Assembly (NCBI RefSeq): GCF_005843885.1
Contig: NZ_CP040443.1
Span: 248,001-312,000 of the forward strand
Source of the DNA: Escherichia sp. E4742
GTDB lineage: Bacteria > Pseudomonadota > Gammaproteobacteria > Enterobacterales > Enterobacteriaceae
Length of the DNA: 64,000 nt
Direction of reading: 5' to 3'
In this document: positions 1-8,721 of the stretch, piece by piece
How positions within the stretch are numbered: position 1 is the first letter of the stretch
How the letters are laid out: the number at the start of each line of letters is the position of its first letter
The notes under the pieces: generated by a model
What the model saw: the letters and a program-made list of their open reading frames with translations, nothing else
What the model was told of the DNA's origin: nothing
Databases searched by the model: none
Position numbers and translations under genes: made by a program

Positions 1-1
1 G

Positions 2-238
2 GAAGGCTGGGGCTATGATTATTATGTCTTTGATAAAGTTAGCTCCCCGGTTTCTACGATGATGGCCTGCCCGGATGGCAAGAAAGAGAAGAAATTTGTC
101 ACCGCGTATCTGGGCGATGCCGGAATGCTGCGTTACAACAGCAAGCTGCCGATCGTGGTGTATACGCCAGACAATGTGGATGTGAAATACCGCATCTGGA
201 AGGCAGAAGAGAAAATTGAGAACGCGGTAGTTCGCTAA
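2..238 (+). CDS. eco: Ecotin, C-terminal part (5' end outside window)
   Basis: The reading frame is open from base 2 to a TAA at 236-238 and gives the last 78 residues of ecotin, the periplasmic dimeric inhibitor of trypsin-fold serine proteases. The visible part contains the reactive-site loop region with the SSPVSTMMACPDG stretch; the Ser-Thr-Met-Met residues are the P1 area of E. coli ecotin, and the Cys following them forms the loop disulfide. It ends with the dimerising C-terminal tail (EEKIENAVVR). The signal peptide and N-terminal half lie upstream of the window. It converges on mqo, with REP repeats in between. Identification is by close sequence match to remembered E. coli ecotin. 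Confidence 0.95.
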   Translation, partial: EGWGYDYYVFDKVSSPVSTMMACPDGKKEKKFVTAYLGDAGMLRYNSKLPIVVYTPDNVDVKYRIWKAEEKIENAVVR

Positions 239-258
239 ACACAGCGTACCGCCCATCG

Positions 259-630
259 GTCGGATAAGGCGATCATGCCGCATCCGACATCTAACGTCCG
301 AACCGGTTGCCTGATGCGACGCTGACGCGTCTTATCAGGCCTACGCCGCTGTGAAACGCGGCACCCCGTAGGTCGGATAAGGCGGTTACGCCGCATCCGA
401 CATCCAACGCCCGAGCCGGTTGCCTGATGCGACGCTGGCGCGTCTTATCAGGCCTACGCCACTGTGAAATGCTGCACTCCGTAGGTCGGATAAGGCGGTT
501 ACGCCGCATCCGACATCTAACGTCCGAACCGGTTGCCTGATGCGACGCTGACGCGTCTTATCAGGCCTACGCCGCTGTGAAACGCGGCACCCCGTAGGTC
601 GGATAAGGCGGTTACGCCGCATCCGACACT
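259..630. repeat. Tandem 113-bp REP/BIME array, three units plus a partial fourth
   Basis: A unit starting GTCGGATAAGGCG recurs at 259, 372, 485 and 598, an exact 113-bp period. Each unit holds two REP-like palindromes in opposite orientation: GGATAAGGCG...CGCCGCATCC and TGATGCGACGC...GCGTCTTATCAGG. Units one and three are almost identical, differing mainly at GATCAT versus GGTTAC after the first arm. Unit two carries several substitutions, giving an A-B-A pattern. The fourth copy stops after its first palindrome. This fills the 241-652 gap between the converging eco and mqo genes; no gene is credible there. Such arrays act as 3'-end RNA stabilisers or terminators and can bind gyrase, IHF or Pol I. 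Confidence 0.93.
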
Positions 631-652
631 CAATGCCGGATGCGGCGCACCA

Positions 653-2299
653 TTACAACGCAATATCCGCGACTTCTTTTTGAACTGATTGCGGTTTCAA
701 CTGCGGTTTCGGCGTACTGTCTGCCGCCTGAGGCTTGTCGTATTTCAGCCCCAGCACTTCGCTGGTGTACTGCAACTCACGTTCTGTTGCTGCCACATCA
801 CCGTTCAACTTGCTGCCATAAGACGGAACGATCGCTTTCAGCGTAGCCTGCCATTGCGGGCTGGAAACGCGATCGCCAAACACTTTTTCCAGCAGATTCA
901 ACATAATTGGTGCGGCGGTTGACGCCCCCGGTGATGCCCCCAGCAACGCGGCAATAGTCCCTTGCTGGTCGCTGACCACTTCTGTTCCCAGACGCAGTAC
1001 ACCGCCTTTGTCGGCATCACGCTTGATAATCTGTACGCGCTGCCCCGCTTGCCACAAACGCCAGTCCTCTTTTTTCGCCTGTGGATAGTACTCTTTCAGC
1101 GCTGCAAAACGATCCTCTTCACTCAACATCACCTGACTTATCAGGTATTTCACCAGATCGAAATTATCCAGCCCGACATGCATCATCGGCATCACGTTGG
1201 AAGTGGTGGTGGAACTCATCAGATCCCACAACGAACCGTTTTTGAGGAATTTGGTTGAGAAGGTGGCAAATGGTCCAAACAGCACTACGCGTTTACCGTC
1301 CAGAACACGGGTATCGATATGCGGAACCGACATCGGCGGCGCACCAACAGATGCTTTACCGTAGACCTTCGCCAGATGACGGTTAACCACGTCAGGGTTT
1401 TCCGAGACGAGGAACTGACCGCCCACCGGGAAACCAGCGTACTCTTTCGCTTCCGGGATACCGGATTCTTGCAAAAGTTTCAGCGCCGCACCGCCCGCGC
1501 CGATAAAGACAAATTTCGCGCGGATGTTCTGTACAGTGCCATTTTTCAGATCGGCAATGGTGACGGTCCAGGTGTTGTCGTCATTACGTTTGAGGCCGCG
1601 GACTTCGCTACTGAGTTGCAGCGAGAAGTTAGATTTTTTCTGCAAGGAAGCAATTAACTGGCGAGTGATTTCACCATAGTTCACATCGGTGCCGATTTCT
1701 GTACGCGTGGCCGCGACTTTCTGCTGTGGATCGCGTCCTTCCATCACGAGTGGCGCCCACTCTTTGATTTGCGCGTGATCTTCGGAGTAACGCATACCGC
1801 GAAACAACGAACTTTGTTGCAAGGCCGCGTAACGGGCGCGCAGGAAGTTGACGTTATCCTCGCCCCAGACAAAGCTCATGTGCGGAACGGTGTTAATAAA
1901 TGAGCGCGGGGTACGCAACACGCCACGCTCGACCTGGTGCGCCCAGAACTGGCGGGAAATCTGGAATGCTTCGTTAATGGCAACTGCTTTTTCGATACTG
2001 ATGCTACCATCGGCGTTTTGCGGGGTGTAGTTCAGTTCCATCAACGCAGAATGCCCGGTTCCGGCGTTGTTCCAGCCGTTCGAACTCTCCTGCGCAACAC
2101 CTTCCAGGCGCTCCACCATGGTCATCGACCATTCAGGCTCCAGCTCCCGTAAATAGGTCCCCAACGTGGCGCTCATAATGCCGCCGCCAATCAACAGTAC
2201 ATCAGTTTCCTGCTCCTCGGACGCTTTCGCTTTTGCCGCCATCGAAACGGCATTAAGCCCCACGGCCATCGAGAAGAGCATGGCAGTCACTTTTTTCAT
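653..2299 (-). CDS. mqo: Malate:quinone oxidoreductase
   Basis: The product is a 548-residue FAD-dependent, membrane-associated enzyme that oxidises L-malate to oxaloacetate and passes electrons to the quinone pool, an alternative to NAD-linked malate dehydrogenase in the TCA cycle. After a hydrophobic N-terminus (residues 3-22) comes the FAD-binding DVLLIGGGIMSATLG motif near residue 33. A second nucleotide-binding segment, FVFIGAGGAALKLL, lies mid-protein, and LGASPGASTAAPIML near the C-terminus is typical of Mqo. The length equals that of K-12 Mqo. The gene is monocistronic, reading toward the REP array. An AT-rich leader of about 215 bp separates it from yojI and should hold the promoter. 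Confidence 0.97.
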   Translation of the reverse strand: MKKVTAMLFSMAVGLNAVSMAAKAKASEEQETDVLLIGGGIMSATLGTYLRELEPEWSMTMVERLEGVAQESSNGWNNAGTGHSALMELNYTPQNADGSISIEKAVAINEAFQISRQFWAHQVERGVLRTPRSFINTVPHMSFVWGEDNVNFLRARYAALQQSSLFRGMRYSEDHAQIKEWAPLVMEGRDPQQKVAATRTEIGTDVNYGEITRQLIASLQKKSNFSLQLSSEVRGLKRNDDNTWTVTIADLKNGTVQNIRAKFVFIGAGGAALKLLQESGIPEAKEYAGFPVGGQFLVSENPDVVNRHLAKVYGKASVGAPPMSVPHIDTRVLDGKRVVLFGPFATFSTKFLKNGSLWDLMSSTTTSNVMPMMHVGLDNFDLVKYLISQVMLSEEDRFAALKEYYPQAKKEDWRLWQAGQRVQIIKRDADKGGVLRLGTEVVSDQQGTIAALLGASPGASTAAPIMLNLLEKVFGDRVSSPQWQATLKAIVPSYGSKLNGDVAATERELQYTSEVLGLKYDKPQAADSTPKPQLKPQSVQKEVADIAL

Positions 2300-2516
2300 C
2301 TTGTTAATGCCTTACTTTTAGTCGCTTTATTGCAGGTGAGATTTGCGCGGCATCAACGGTAACACTTAAGTAACAACATTTAAATAATGTTTATAAATTA
2401 TATTCTAATTTTAGAAACATTATAATTTCGTTGATTAATTATAGGGTTATTAGAAACGAAGGGATTTTTAGAATATTGACCTGGCGGCAGCAGTCCGCCA
2501 GGTCAGCGTCGAAATA

Positions 2517-4160
2517 TTATGCCGTCCGGGCAACGGCATCACGAGAAGCAGCATCGCGCTCTGCGCCCGTCAGCTCGCTAAGTTGCCCATTGCGCATTTC
2601 CAGCAGGCGGTCGGCGTGGATAAAGTAATGGTCATCATGACTGATGGCGAAAATAGTTTTACCCATCTCCTGCATCAACGGCAGCAGCACCTGATAAAAC
2701 TCACGGCGGAAGTGTGGGTCCTGATCCGCCGCCCATTCATCCAGCAGAATAATATCGCGTTCTTCTGCCAGTGCCAGCAACAGTGCCACGCGTTTTTTCT
2801 GCCCTTTCGATAACTTCAGGTTAACAATACGCCCGTTACTTAACTCAAGCTTATGACCCATTTTCAGCTGCGCCAGCCACTTCTCAACCAGCTGCGGGTT
2901 AGCAGGTTTACCTTCCGGCCCCAGCAGTTGATCAAACAGCCAGACATCGGTAAACACCGCCGAAAACAGTTTGCGATAATCTTCCGGTTTTTCACCGCTG
3001 ACAGGTTTGCCATCCAGCAAGATTTCGCCGCTTTGTGGCTGATACAACCCCGTCAGCAACATCGCCAGCGTCGATTTGCCGCTACCATTGCCACCAATCA
3101 GAAACAGCAGTTCGCCACGTTTAATGGTGAGGTTAATCGGCCCAACGGAAAACGCATTATCCTGATAGCTAAACGTCACGTTACGCAGCTCCAGCGTTTG
3201 CCAGTTGGGAAACGCCTGCGGGCGCGGAAACTCCGCTTTGAAAGGCGCGAGTGCGAATTTGTTAAGCTTGTTAAACGCCACCTGCGCCGTCAGCAGCGTC
3301 GGCAATGCGCCAACCGCCGAAAGCAGTGGCGTACGCAGGAACAACAGCGTCAACGAATAGGTCGCGGCAACGTTGGTATCAGCCCAACCTAGGCTGTTTG
3401 CCATCCAGAACACCAGGCCGATAGCGCCCAGCATCATGATGTTTGACCAGTTCACGGCACTAAGATGGAAGGTGTCTGCGCGGATAATATGATGGCGATA
3501 CTCTTGCGCATCAGGAATGTAGAGGTTGTTAAACACATACTCGGCGCGTTCACGGTTCAGCGTCAGCTCTTTGCGCCCTTCCAGCACGGTTTGAAAATCC
3601 GTGTACAGCTTGTCTTCGGTTTCACGCAGGGTCGCCATATGTTTGTACACCCGCGCCACCAGCACAAAACCGCCCCAGATGGTGATCGCCATCCAGATAG
3701 CCGTTACCAGCAACATTTTGCCCGACAACATCCAGAGATACGCCGCTGAACCGATAGTGAGAATGATCCCCTGTACCAGTTCCGGCAGACGAACAAACGC
3801 AATAGTGATATTGCGCACATCGCTGGTTAGCCCCGCCAACAACGAGGCGCTACCGAGTTGTTCGATACGCTCGACGTGAGTATCCAGAATCCGCTTAATA
3901 AATTCGCTACGCAGTCGGTAAACGAAGTGATGGCCCAGCGTAGTAAGCGCCAGTTGCGATCCCAGTGTTACTGCCATTAACAGCAGTAATAAACCCAGAA
4001 ACTCCGGCAACACCAGCAGACTGGTATCCGCCGTTTCGATAAGGCGCTGATTGATAAAAGCAATTAAGCCAATGCCTAATGCCGCACTGGCGAGGCTTAG
4101 CGCCATCACACTGATAAATGGCCAGCGATACTGCCGCCAGACAAGTACAAGAAGTTCCAT
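2517..4160 (-). CDS. yojI: ABC transporter YojI, microcin J25 efflux (fused membrane and ATPase domains)
   Basis: This 547-residue half-transporter joins an N-terminal membrane domain (about six helices within residues 1-310) to a C-terminal ATPase. The ATPase shows Walker A GGNGSGKST near residue 358, the signature segment LSKGQKKR, and Walker B IILLDEW followed by a switch histidine in AISHDDH. E. coli YojI works with TolC to expel the lasso peptide microcin J25 and has been linked to L-cysteine export. The frame is intact and matches the K-12 length. It lies between mqo and alkB on the same strand, with separate intergenic gaps. The natural substrate is not evident from sequence. Confidence 0.95.
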   Translation of the reverse strand: MELLVLVWRQYRWPFISVMALSLASAALGIGLIAFINQRLIETADTSLLVLPEFLGLLLLLMAVTLGSQLALTTLGHHFVYRLRSEFIKRILDTHVERIEQLGSASLLAGLTSDVRNITIAFVRLPELVQGIILTIGSAAYLWMLSGKMLLVTAIWMAITIWGGFVLVARVYKHMATLRETEDKLYTDFQTVLEGRKELTLNRERAEYVFNNLYIPDAQEYRHHIIRADTFHLSAVNWSNIMMLGAIGLVFWMANSLGWADTNVAATYSLTLLFLRTPLLSAVGALPTLLTAQVAFNKLNKFALAPFKAEFPRPQAFPNWQTLELRNVTFSYQDNAFSVGPINLTIKRGELLFLIGGNGSGKSTLAMLLTGLYQPQSGEILLDGKPVSGEKPEDYRKLFSAVFTDVWLFDQLLGPEGKPANPQLVEKWLAQLKMGHKLELSNGRIVNLKLSKGQKKRVALLLALAEERDIILLDEWAADQDPHFRREFYQVLLPLMQEMGKTIFAISHDDHYFIHADRLLEMRNGQLSELTGAERDAASRDAVARTA

Positions 4161-4235
4161 GCAGAAAACCCGGACAATGAATTACAGCCCGCAGTTTAAA
4201 CATCTCCGCGCGCACAGCAATAATAATTCTTATTT

Positions 4236-4886
4236 TTATTCTTTTTTACCTGCCTGACGAAAAGTCAGGTTGTAGCGGCAGTCGGCGGTGAGTGGATGAA
4301 ACCCCGCTTTGAGCGGTTGAACGCCGTGATAAAACAGCCGCGATTCACCGCCCCATATCACCACGTCACCATGCTCCAGCAACAAACGTTTGAGAGGATC
4401 ATTTCGTTTCAGGCCGCCAAATTGAAAAATCGCGGGTAAGCCCAGAGAAACAGAAACAATCGGTGCGCGCAGGTCTGGTTCGTCTTTATCCTGATGTAAC
4501 GACAGTTTCGCGCCCGGAGCGTAGCGGTTGATCAGGCAAGCGTCAGGCTGGAAATCTGGATAGCCTGCTGCCGTGGCCGCGCGCCGACATAAATCATAAA
4601 AACTTTGCGGCATGGCGGGCCACGGTTGATTTGTTTGCGGATCAATGGGCGAATAGAGATAACCTTGCCGATTGGTCGTCCAGCCCAGATGCCCGCAGTT
4701 GGTCATCGCCACCGACATGGTATATCCGCCAGGAGTGACCATCTGGCGAAACGGCGACTGGCTGGCAATGCCACTGATATCGTGCATCAGTTGTTCCGCT
4801 ACGTTAAAAGCAAAACGGCGCAAAATCACCGCGCCGGAAGCCAGCGATTCGTGCCACGGTTCAGCATCAGCAAACAGATCCAACAT
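4236..4886 (-). CDS. alkB: AlkB, Fe(II)/2-oxoglutarate-dependent DNA dealkylase
   Basis: The 216-residue dioxygenase removes 1-methyladenine, 3-methylcytosine and related lesions from DNA and RNA by oxidative demethylation, releasing formaldehyde. The iron ligands are visible as H-x-D in SLHQDKDEPD (about residues 131 and 133) and the distal His in LFYHGV (about 187). Arg residues in CRYNLTFRQ bind 2-oxoglutarate, and NRYAPGAKL forms part of the substrate lid. Its ATG shares one base with the ada TAA stop (TAATG), so the two genes are translationally coupled and co-induced by methylated Ada. The ada 3' end supplies GAGGAGAGG as its ribosome-binding site. Confidence 0.97.
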   Translation of the reverse strand: MLDLFADAEPWHESLASGAVILRRFAFNVAEQLMHDISGIASQSPFRQMVTPGGYTMSVAMTNCGHLGWTTNRQGYLYSPIDPQTNQPWPAMPQSFYDLCRRAATAAGYPDFQPDACLINRYAPGAKLSLHQDKDEPDLRAPIVSVSLGLPAIFQFGGLKRNDPLKRLLLEHGDVVIWGGESRLFYHGVQPLKAGFHPLTADCRYNLTFRQAGKKE

Positions 4887-5950
4887 TACCTCTCCTCATG
4901 TTCAGCTTCGCGGCGCAGCAAGTGCGCTTTGCGCGACACGCCCCAGCGGTAACCAGAAAGTGTGCCATCACCGCGTACTACCCGATGACAAGGGATAATA
5001 ATAGCTAATCTATTGGCGGCGCAGGCGCTGGCTACGGCGCGAACGGCTTTCGGTTTGCCAATCGCGTTCGCCAGTTGCTGGTAACTCACCGTTTCACCAC
5101 AAGGTATAGTGCGTAGCGCCTGCCAGACTTGTTGCTGAAAAGCGGTGCCGCGAATATCCAGCGGTAACATCAGCGGCGTATCGCGGTTATTGAGGCTGGC
5201 GATAACCTCACGTATATGTTGCTGAAATATCGGATCCGCCGGCGCGTTGTCAGCGGCAGGAAACATCTGACGGAGTTCGCTAATCAACGTCCCGTCATCG
5301 TCGCCCAGCAGAATCGCGCAAATCCCCCGCTCGCTTTCCGCCACCAGGCAACGCCCCAGTTCACAATCAGCCAGCGCATAACGCACTGCCAGGTTTTCGC
5401 CACCGTGACGAAACTGTTTGGCCGTCATGCCCAACGTTTCGTCAGCTTTGCGGTAGTAACTGCTGCCGTCGGGGAATCCAGCGTTGAGAATAGACTGGGT
5501 GACGCTCTCCCCTTTCGCCAGCGATTCGCGCAAGCGACGAGCGCGCCAGGCCTGTTGCCAGGCTTTTGGCGTCATTCCGGTGGTGGCTTTAAATAAACGA
5601 TGCAGATGGAACGGACTCATCGCCACCTGGTCTGCTAAGGCTTCCAGCGTTACAGGCGTTTCCTGTTCCAGCAGTCGGCAGGCGTGGGTGATTTTATCCA
5701 ACCGATGTTGCTGGGCGTTGGCTTTGTCTGGCTGACAACGTTTGCAGGGGCGAAAACCAGCGGCAAGCGCCTCGCTGGCATCGGCATAGAAAGAAATGTT
5801 TTCCCGCAAGGCATGTCTGGCACGGCAAGACGGACGGCAAAAGATGCCTGTGGTGCGCACGGCGAAGACAAATTCGCCGTCAGCGTTCGGGTCGCGGGCT
5901 AAGACCGATTGCCAGCGTTGATCGTCAGTTAAGCGTGTGGCGTTTTTCAT
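4886..5950 (-). CDS. ada: Ada, DNA methyl-transferase and adaptive-response activator
   Basis: This 354-residue suicide protein has an N-terminal zinc domain whose Cys38 (in GIFCRPSC) takes methyl groups from phosphotriesters, with further zinc ligands in RPCKRCQP. An AraC-type helix-turn-helix follows at about 85-180. The C-terminal O6-methylguanine methyltransferase has its active Cys321 in the IPCHRV motif. Methylated Ada becomes an activator of ada-alkB and other alkylation-repair genes. The N-terminus (MKNATRLTDD) differs slightly from K-12 (MKKATCLTDD). It forms an operon with alkB and has an Ada box upstream that overlaps the end of apbE. Confidence 0.97.
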   Translation of the reverse strand: MKNATRLTDDQRWQSVLARDPNADGEFVFAVRTTGIFCRPSCRARHALRENISFYADASEALAAGFRPCKRCQPDKANAQQHRLDKITHACRLLEQETPVTLEALADQVAMSPFHLHRLFKATTGMTPKAWQQAWRARRLRESLAKGESVTQSILNAGFPDGSSYYRKADETLGMTAKQFRHGGENLAVRYALADCELGRCLVAESERGICAILLGDDDGTLISELRQMFPAADNAPADPIFQQHIREVIASLNNRDTPLMLPLDIRGTAFQQQVWQALRTIPCGETVSYQQLANAIGKPKAVRAVASACAANRLAIIIPCHRVVRGDGTLSGYRWGVSRKAHLLRREAEHEER

Positions 5951-6017
5951 AATCAGCTCCCTGGTTAAGGATAGCCTTTAGTCTGCCCGGTCACCATCGC
6001 GCAAAAACCAACAATCT

Positions 6018-6029
6018 TGCGCTTTAATT
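6018..6029 (-). promoter_or_regulatory. Ada box of the ada-alkB promoter
   Basis: On the minus strand the sequence reads AATTAAAGCGCA, the match expected for the site bound by methylated Ada. It lies 68-79 bases upstream of the ada ATG. A -35-like TTGCGC and -10-like TAAAGG follow downstream, as in the known ada promoter. The box overlaps the final codons and stop of apbE (stop at 6024-6026), so the regulatory site is embedded in the neighbouring gene's 3' end. Confidence 0.88.
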
Positions 6030-7079
6030 TTTTTCGCTGATAAGGAAGCTTTTAAACTGCGGCGACATCCAGGTTTTAAAGCTATCGCCCTCTTTGGTGA
6101 TCATATAGACCGCCAGCCCTTCCCGGCGAACAACTTCTTTGGCTTTCTCTGGCCCGAGCACCATTAGACCTGTATCCCAGGCGTCGGCTTCCAGCGCCGT
6201 CGGAGCAATCACCGTCACGGACACCAGATTGTGTTCGATAGGTCGTCCGGTTTGCGGATCGATAACATGGGAAAGGCGTTTGCCGTCCAGCTCGTAATAG
6301 TTGCGATAGCTACCGGAGGTGCTAATCCCGTGACCATTGATATCGACCACGGCCTGAACTGCGTTTTCTTTATCGGTTGGTTTTTGGATCGCCACTCGCC
6401 ACGGTTGGCCTTCGCCATTCATACCGCGGCTGTTCAGCGCACCACCCACCGACACCAGATAGCGGGAAATCCCTTCCTGCTCCATCAAACGTGCCAGATG
6501 ATCGGCTGCATAGCCTTCGCCGACGGTGGAGAGATCGACATATAAATCCGGAAGATCTTTTTGCAGGTACTGCTGATGATACTGATTGATGACCGTCAGG
6601 TGCTGCAAACCAGTTTTGGCTTTCATTACATCAATTTGTTCCTGGCTCGGAATTTGTACCGGTTGTTGTTCCGGACCAAAGCCCCACAGATTCACCAGTG
6701 GCCCGACAGTAATATCCATCGCGCCATCGGTCTTTGCGCCAATACGTAGCGAAGTGGTGATGATATCGGCCATCGCTTCACTTACCGGCCACGGCGACAA
6801 ACTTTTCGAGTCGTTAAAGCGCATCAGCGCGGAGTCTTTTTTATAGGTCGAAAGCAGCTGATCGTCAGCGTCCAGCTGGGTCTGAATCTTCTCTTTGAGC
6901 TCGGCACTGCGTTTGGCGTCAATGCCAGAGATGCTGGCACGCCAGAAGGTTCCCATTGTTTTGCCTTCAAGAACGGTAACTTCAGTAGCGTGGGGTTTGG
7001 CGGGTTGTGTTTTTTGATCGCAACCAACAAACAAGAGCGCGGCAGCCAGCAATGCCACACGGGTAAAGTTCATTTCCAT
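6024..7079 (-). CDS. apbE: ApbE, FAD:protein FMN transferase lipoprotein
   Basis: The 351-residue lipoprotein covalently attaches FMN, taken from FAD, to threonine residues of target flavoproteins such as Rnf/Nqr subunits. An N-terminal signal of about 19 residues ends in a lipobox, LFVGC, with the lipidated Cys at about residue 20. The family motifs TMGTFWRASI, VGEGYAADHLA and HVIDPQTGRPIEHN are visible; the last contains metal and flavin ligands. The length matches E. coli ApbE (formerly YojL). It sits between ompC and ada on the same strand, and its own promoter is expected in the 110-bp gap that follows the ompC terminator. Confidence 0.94.
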   Translation of the reverse strand: MEMNFTRVALLAAALLFVGCDQKTQPAKPHATEVTVLEGKTMGTFWRASISGIDAKRSAELKEKIQTQLDADDQLLSTYKKDSALMRFNDSKSLSPWPVSEAMADIITTSLRIGAKTDGAMDITVGPLVNLWGFGPEQQPVQIPSQEQIDVMKAKTGLQHLTVINQYHQQYLQKDLPDLYVDLSTVGEGYAADHLARLMEQEGISRYLVSVGGALNSRGMNGEGQPWRVAIQKPTDKENAVQAVVDINGHGISTSGSYRNYYELDGKRLSHVIDPQTGRPIEHNLVSVTVIAPTALEADAWDTGLMVLGPEKAKEVVRREGLAVYMITKEGDSFKTWMSPQFKSFLISEKN

Positions 7080-7152
7080 ACGTGATTATCCTCATGCGAA
7101 CGGTCGCAAGAGTACACCAAAAAACTGCGTTTGTACGCTGAAAACAATGAAA

Positions 7153-7172
7153 AAAGGGCCCGCAGGCCCTTT
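7153..7172 (-). terminator. Rho-independent terminator of ompC
   Basis: On the minus strand AAAGGGCC and GGCCCTTT flank the four-base loop TGCG, followed by a further run of T. The hairpin begins 19 bases after the ompC stop codon. It is a strong GC-rich stem with a U tract, as expected for a highly expressed porin gene. Confidence 0.9.
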
Positions 7173-7190
7173 GTTCGATATAAATCGAGA

Positions 7191-8294
7191 TTAGAACTGG
7201 TAAACCAGACCCAGAGCTACGATGTCATCAGTGTTGATGCCAGCAGCGCGGGTGAACTGGTTGTCGTCCAGCAGGTTGATTTTGTAGTCAACGTAGGTGG
7301 ACATGTTTTTGTTGAAGTAGTAGGTAGCACCAACATCAACATATTTCAGGATATCTTCGTCGTCGTAGTTACGACCAGCAACGACACCCAGGTTTTTACC
7401 TTTAGACTGCAGGTATGCTACAGACGGGCGCAGACCGAAGTCGAACTGGTACTGAGCAACAGCTTCGAAGTTCTGTGCTTTGTTCGCCCAACCCAGGGAA
7501 CCCACGCGAGTTGCGTTGTAGGTCTGGGTGTACTGAGCAGCCAGGTAGATGTTGTTAGCGTCGTATTTCAGACCACCAGTATAGGTTTCAGCACGGTCGC
7601 CGTTACCGATGTAAGCAATGCTGTTCTGATCATCAGTACGTTTGGAGCTGGAAACTGCAGCACCGATACCGAAGCCTTCGTAATCATAAGTGATAGAACC
7701 GCCGACACCGTCGCCGTTCTGACGCAGAGCGCCACGACCGTTGTTGGTCATGCCTTCGCCGCTTACGCTACCGTTTTTGCCCTGGTACTGAACTGCAAAG
7801 TTCAGGCCATCAACCAGACCGAAGAAGTCGGTGTTACGGTAGGTAGCGAAGCCGTTACCACGCTGCTGCATGAAGTTGTCAGAACCGTAAGTGTCACCAC
7901 CAAATTCTGGCAGAACGTCGGTCCAGGAAGTTACGTCGTAAACAACGCCGTAGTTACGACCGTAGTCGAAAGAACCGATGTCCTGGAATTTCAGACCAGC
8001 GAATGCCACACGGGTCCAGGAGTTGTTTTCGCTTTCCGGAGCGTTGCCCTGGATCTGATATTCCCACTGGCCGTAACCGGTCAGCTGGTCAGTAACCTGA
8101 GTTTCACCTTTGAAGCCAAGACGCATGTAGGTCTGGTCGCCATCTACAGACTTGTCGTCAGAGAAATAGTGCAGGCCGTCTACTTTACCGTACAGATCTA
8201 ATTTGTTGCCGTCTTTGTTGTAAACTTCAGCAGCATTTGCTGCGCCTGCTACCAGCAGAGCTGGGACCAGGAGGGACAGTACTTTAACTTTCAT
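7191..8294 (-). CDS. ompC: Outer-membrane porin OmpC
   Basis: This 367-residue trimeric general porin has a 21-residue signal peptide (cleaved after AGAANA) and a 16-strand beta barrel ending in the VYQF outer-membrane signature. The constriction-loop segment PEFGGDT is present. Compared with remembered K-12 OmpC, surface loops differ. One loop after QYQGKNG is shorter (SVSGEGMTNNGRGAL against the longer K-12 SGEGFTSGVTNNG form). Another gains residues (GKNLGVVAGRNYDDED against GKNLGRGYDDED). The barrel strands are conserved, which is the usual pattern of phage- and antibody-driven loop variation. It is regulated by OmpR from upstream sites and ends in a strong terminator. Confidence 0.97.
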   Translation of the reverse strand: MKVKVLSLLVPALLVAGAANAAEVYNKDGNKLDLYGKVDGLHYFSDDKSVDGDQTYMRLGFKGETQVTDQLTGYGQWEYQIQGNAPESENNSWTRVAFAGLKFQDIGSFDYGRNYGVVYDVTSWTDVLPEFGGDTYGSDNFMQQRGNGFATYRNTDFFGLVDGLNFAVQYQGKNGSVSGEGMTNNGRGALRQNGDGVGGSITYDYEGFGIGAAVSSSKRTDDQNSIAYIGNGDRAETYTGGLKYDANNIYLAAQYTQTYNATRVGSLGWANKAQNFEAVAQYQFDFGLRPSVAYLQSKGKNLGVVAGRNYDDEDILKYVDVGATYYFNKNMSTYVDYKINLLDDNQFTRAAGINTDDIVALGLVYQF

Positions 8295-8628
8295 GTTATT
8301 AACCCTCTGTTATATGCCTTTATTTGCTTTTTTATGCCACTGCATACTGATTAACCCTCATTAATCAGTCGGCAGGTCCATTCTCCCCAAAAATGCAGAA
8401 TAATCCAACACGAATATGATACTAAAACTTTTAAGATGTTTCAAATATCCACATAGGTATTTCAAAATGTAAATATGATGGAACTTTTTCAAATTCTAAT
8501 GGTTGAGCAAATAACGCACTAAACATCAAGTAAGATTATTTCGACCTTTAAAACAATAACTTAATCTTAAGTCTTTGACCGCACTGAATGTTAAAACAAA
8601 TTCTTCACTCGCAACTAAAATATGTCCC
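8295..8628 (-). promoter_or_regulatory. ompC promoter region with OmpR sites and long 5' leader
   Basis: The 334 bp between ompC and micF contain no gene. On the minus strand a -10-like TATCAT (complement of 8416-8421) is preceded by three AT-rich OmpR-type stretches around 8430-8475 with GAAACATCTTAAAA- and TTTACATTTTGAAAT-like repeats; these match the C1-C3 boxes of the K-12 ompC promoter. The transcribed leader of about 80 bases carries the region where the small RNA MicC is known to pair. The same OmpR sites also activate the divergent micF. The OmpR box boundaries are inferred by recall, not measured. Confidence 0.82.
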
Positions 8629-8721
8629 GCTATCATCATTAACTTTATTTATTACCGTCATTCATTTCTGAATGTCTGTTTACCCCTATTTCAGCCGGAT
8701 GCATCGCATCCGGTTTTTTTT
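8629..8721 (+). ncRNA. micF: MicF antisense RNA
   Basis: The 93-base RNA begins GCTATCATCATTAACTTT and ends with a terminator hairpin: CCGGATGC and GCATCCGG around the loop ATC, then eight T. MicF pairs with the ompF leader through its 5' end, with Hfq, and blocks porin OmpF translation at high osmolarity, temperature or oxidative stress. It is transcribed divergently from ompC and shares its OmpR control. The sequence differs from the K-12 form at a few positions in the terminator stem and just before it (TTTCAGCC, GCATCGCATC), and the stem remains paired. Confidence 0.95.

Noticed and set aside
291..622. Two short Arg-rich frames at 291-509 and 386-622
   Set aside because: They translate the REP tandem array and repeat themselves with the 113-bp period.
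259..630. CRISPR-like spaced repeats
   Set aside because: The whole 113-bp unit repeats, including the inter-palindrome parts, so there are no unique spacers and no cas genes nearby.
7131..8201. 356-residue open frame antisense to ompC
   Set aside because: It is a shadow frame produced by the strong codon bias of ompC, full of Val/Thr/Ser runs; it resembles no family.
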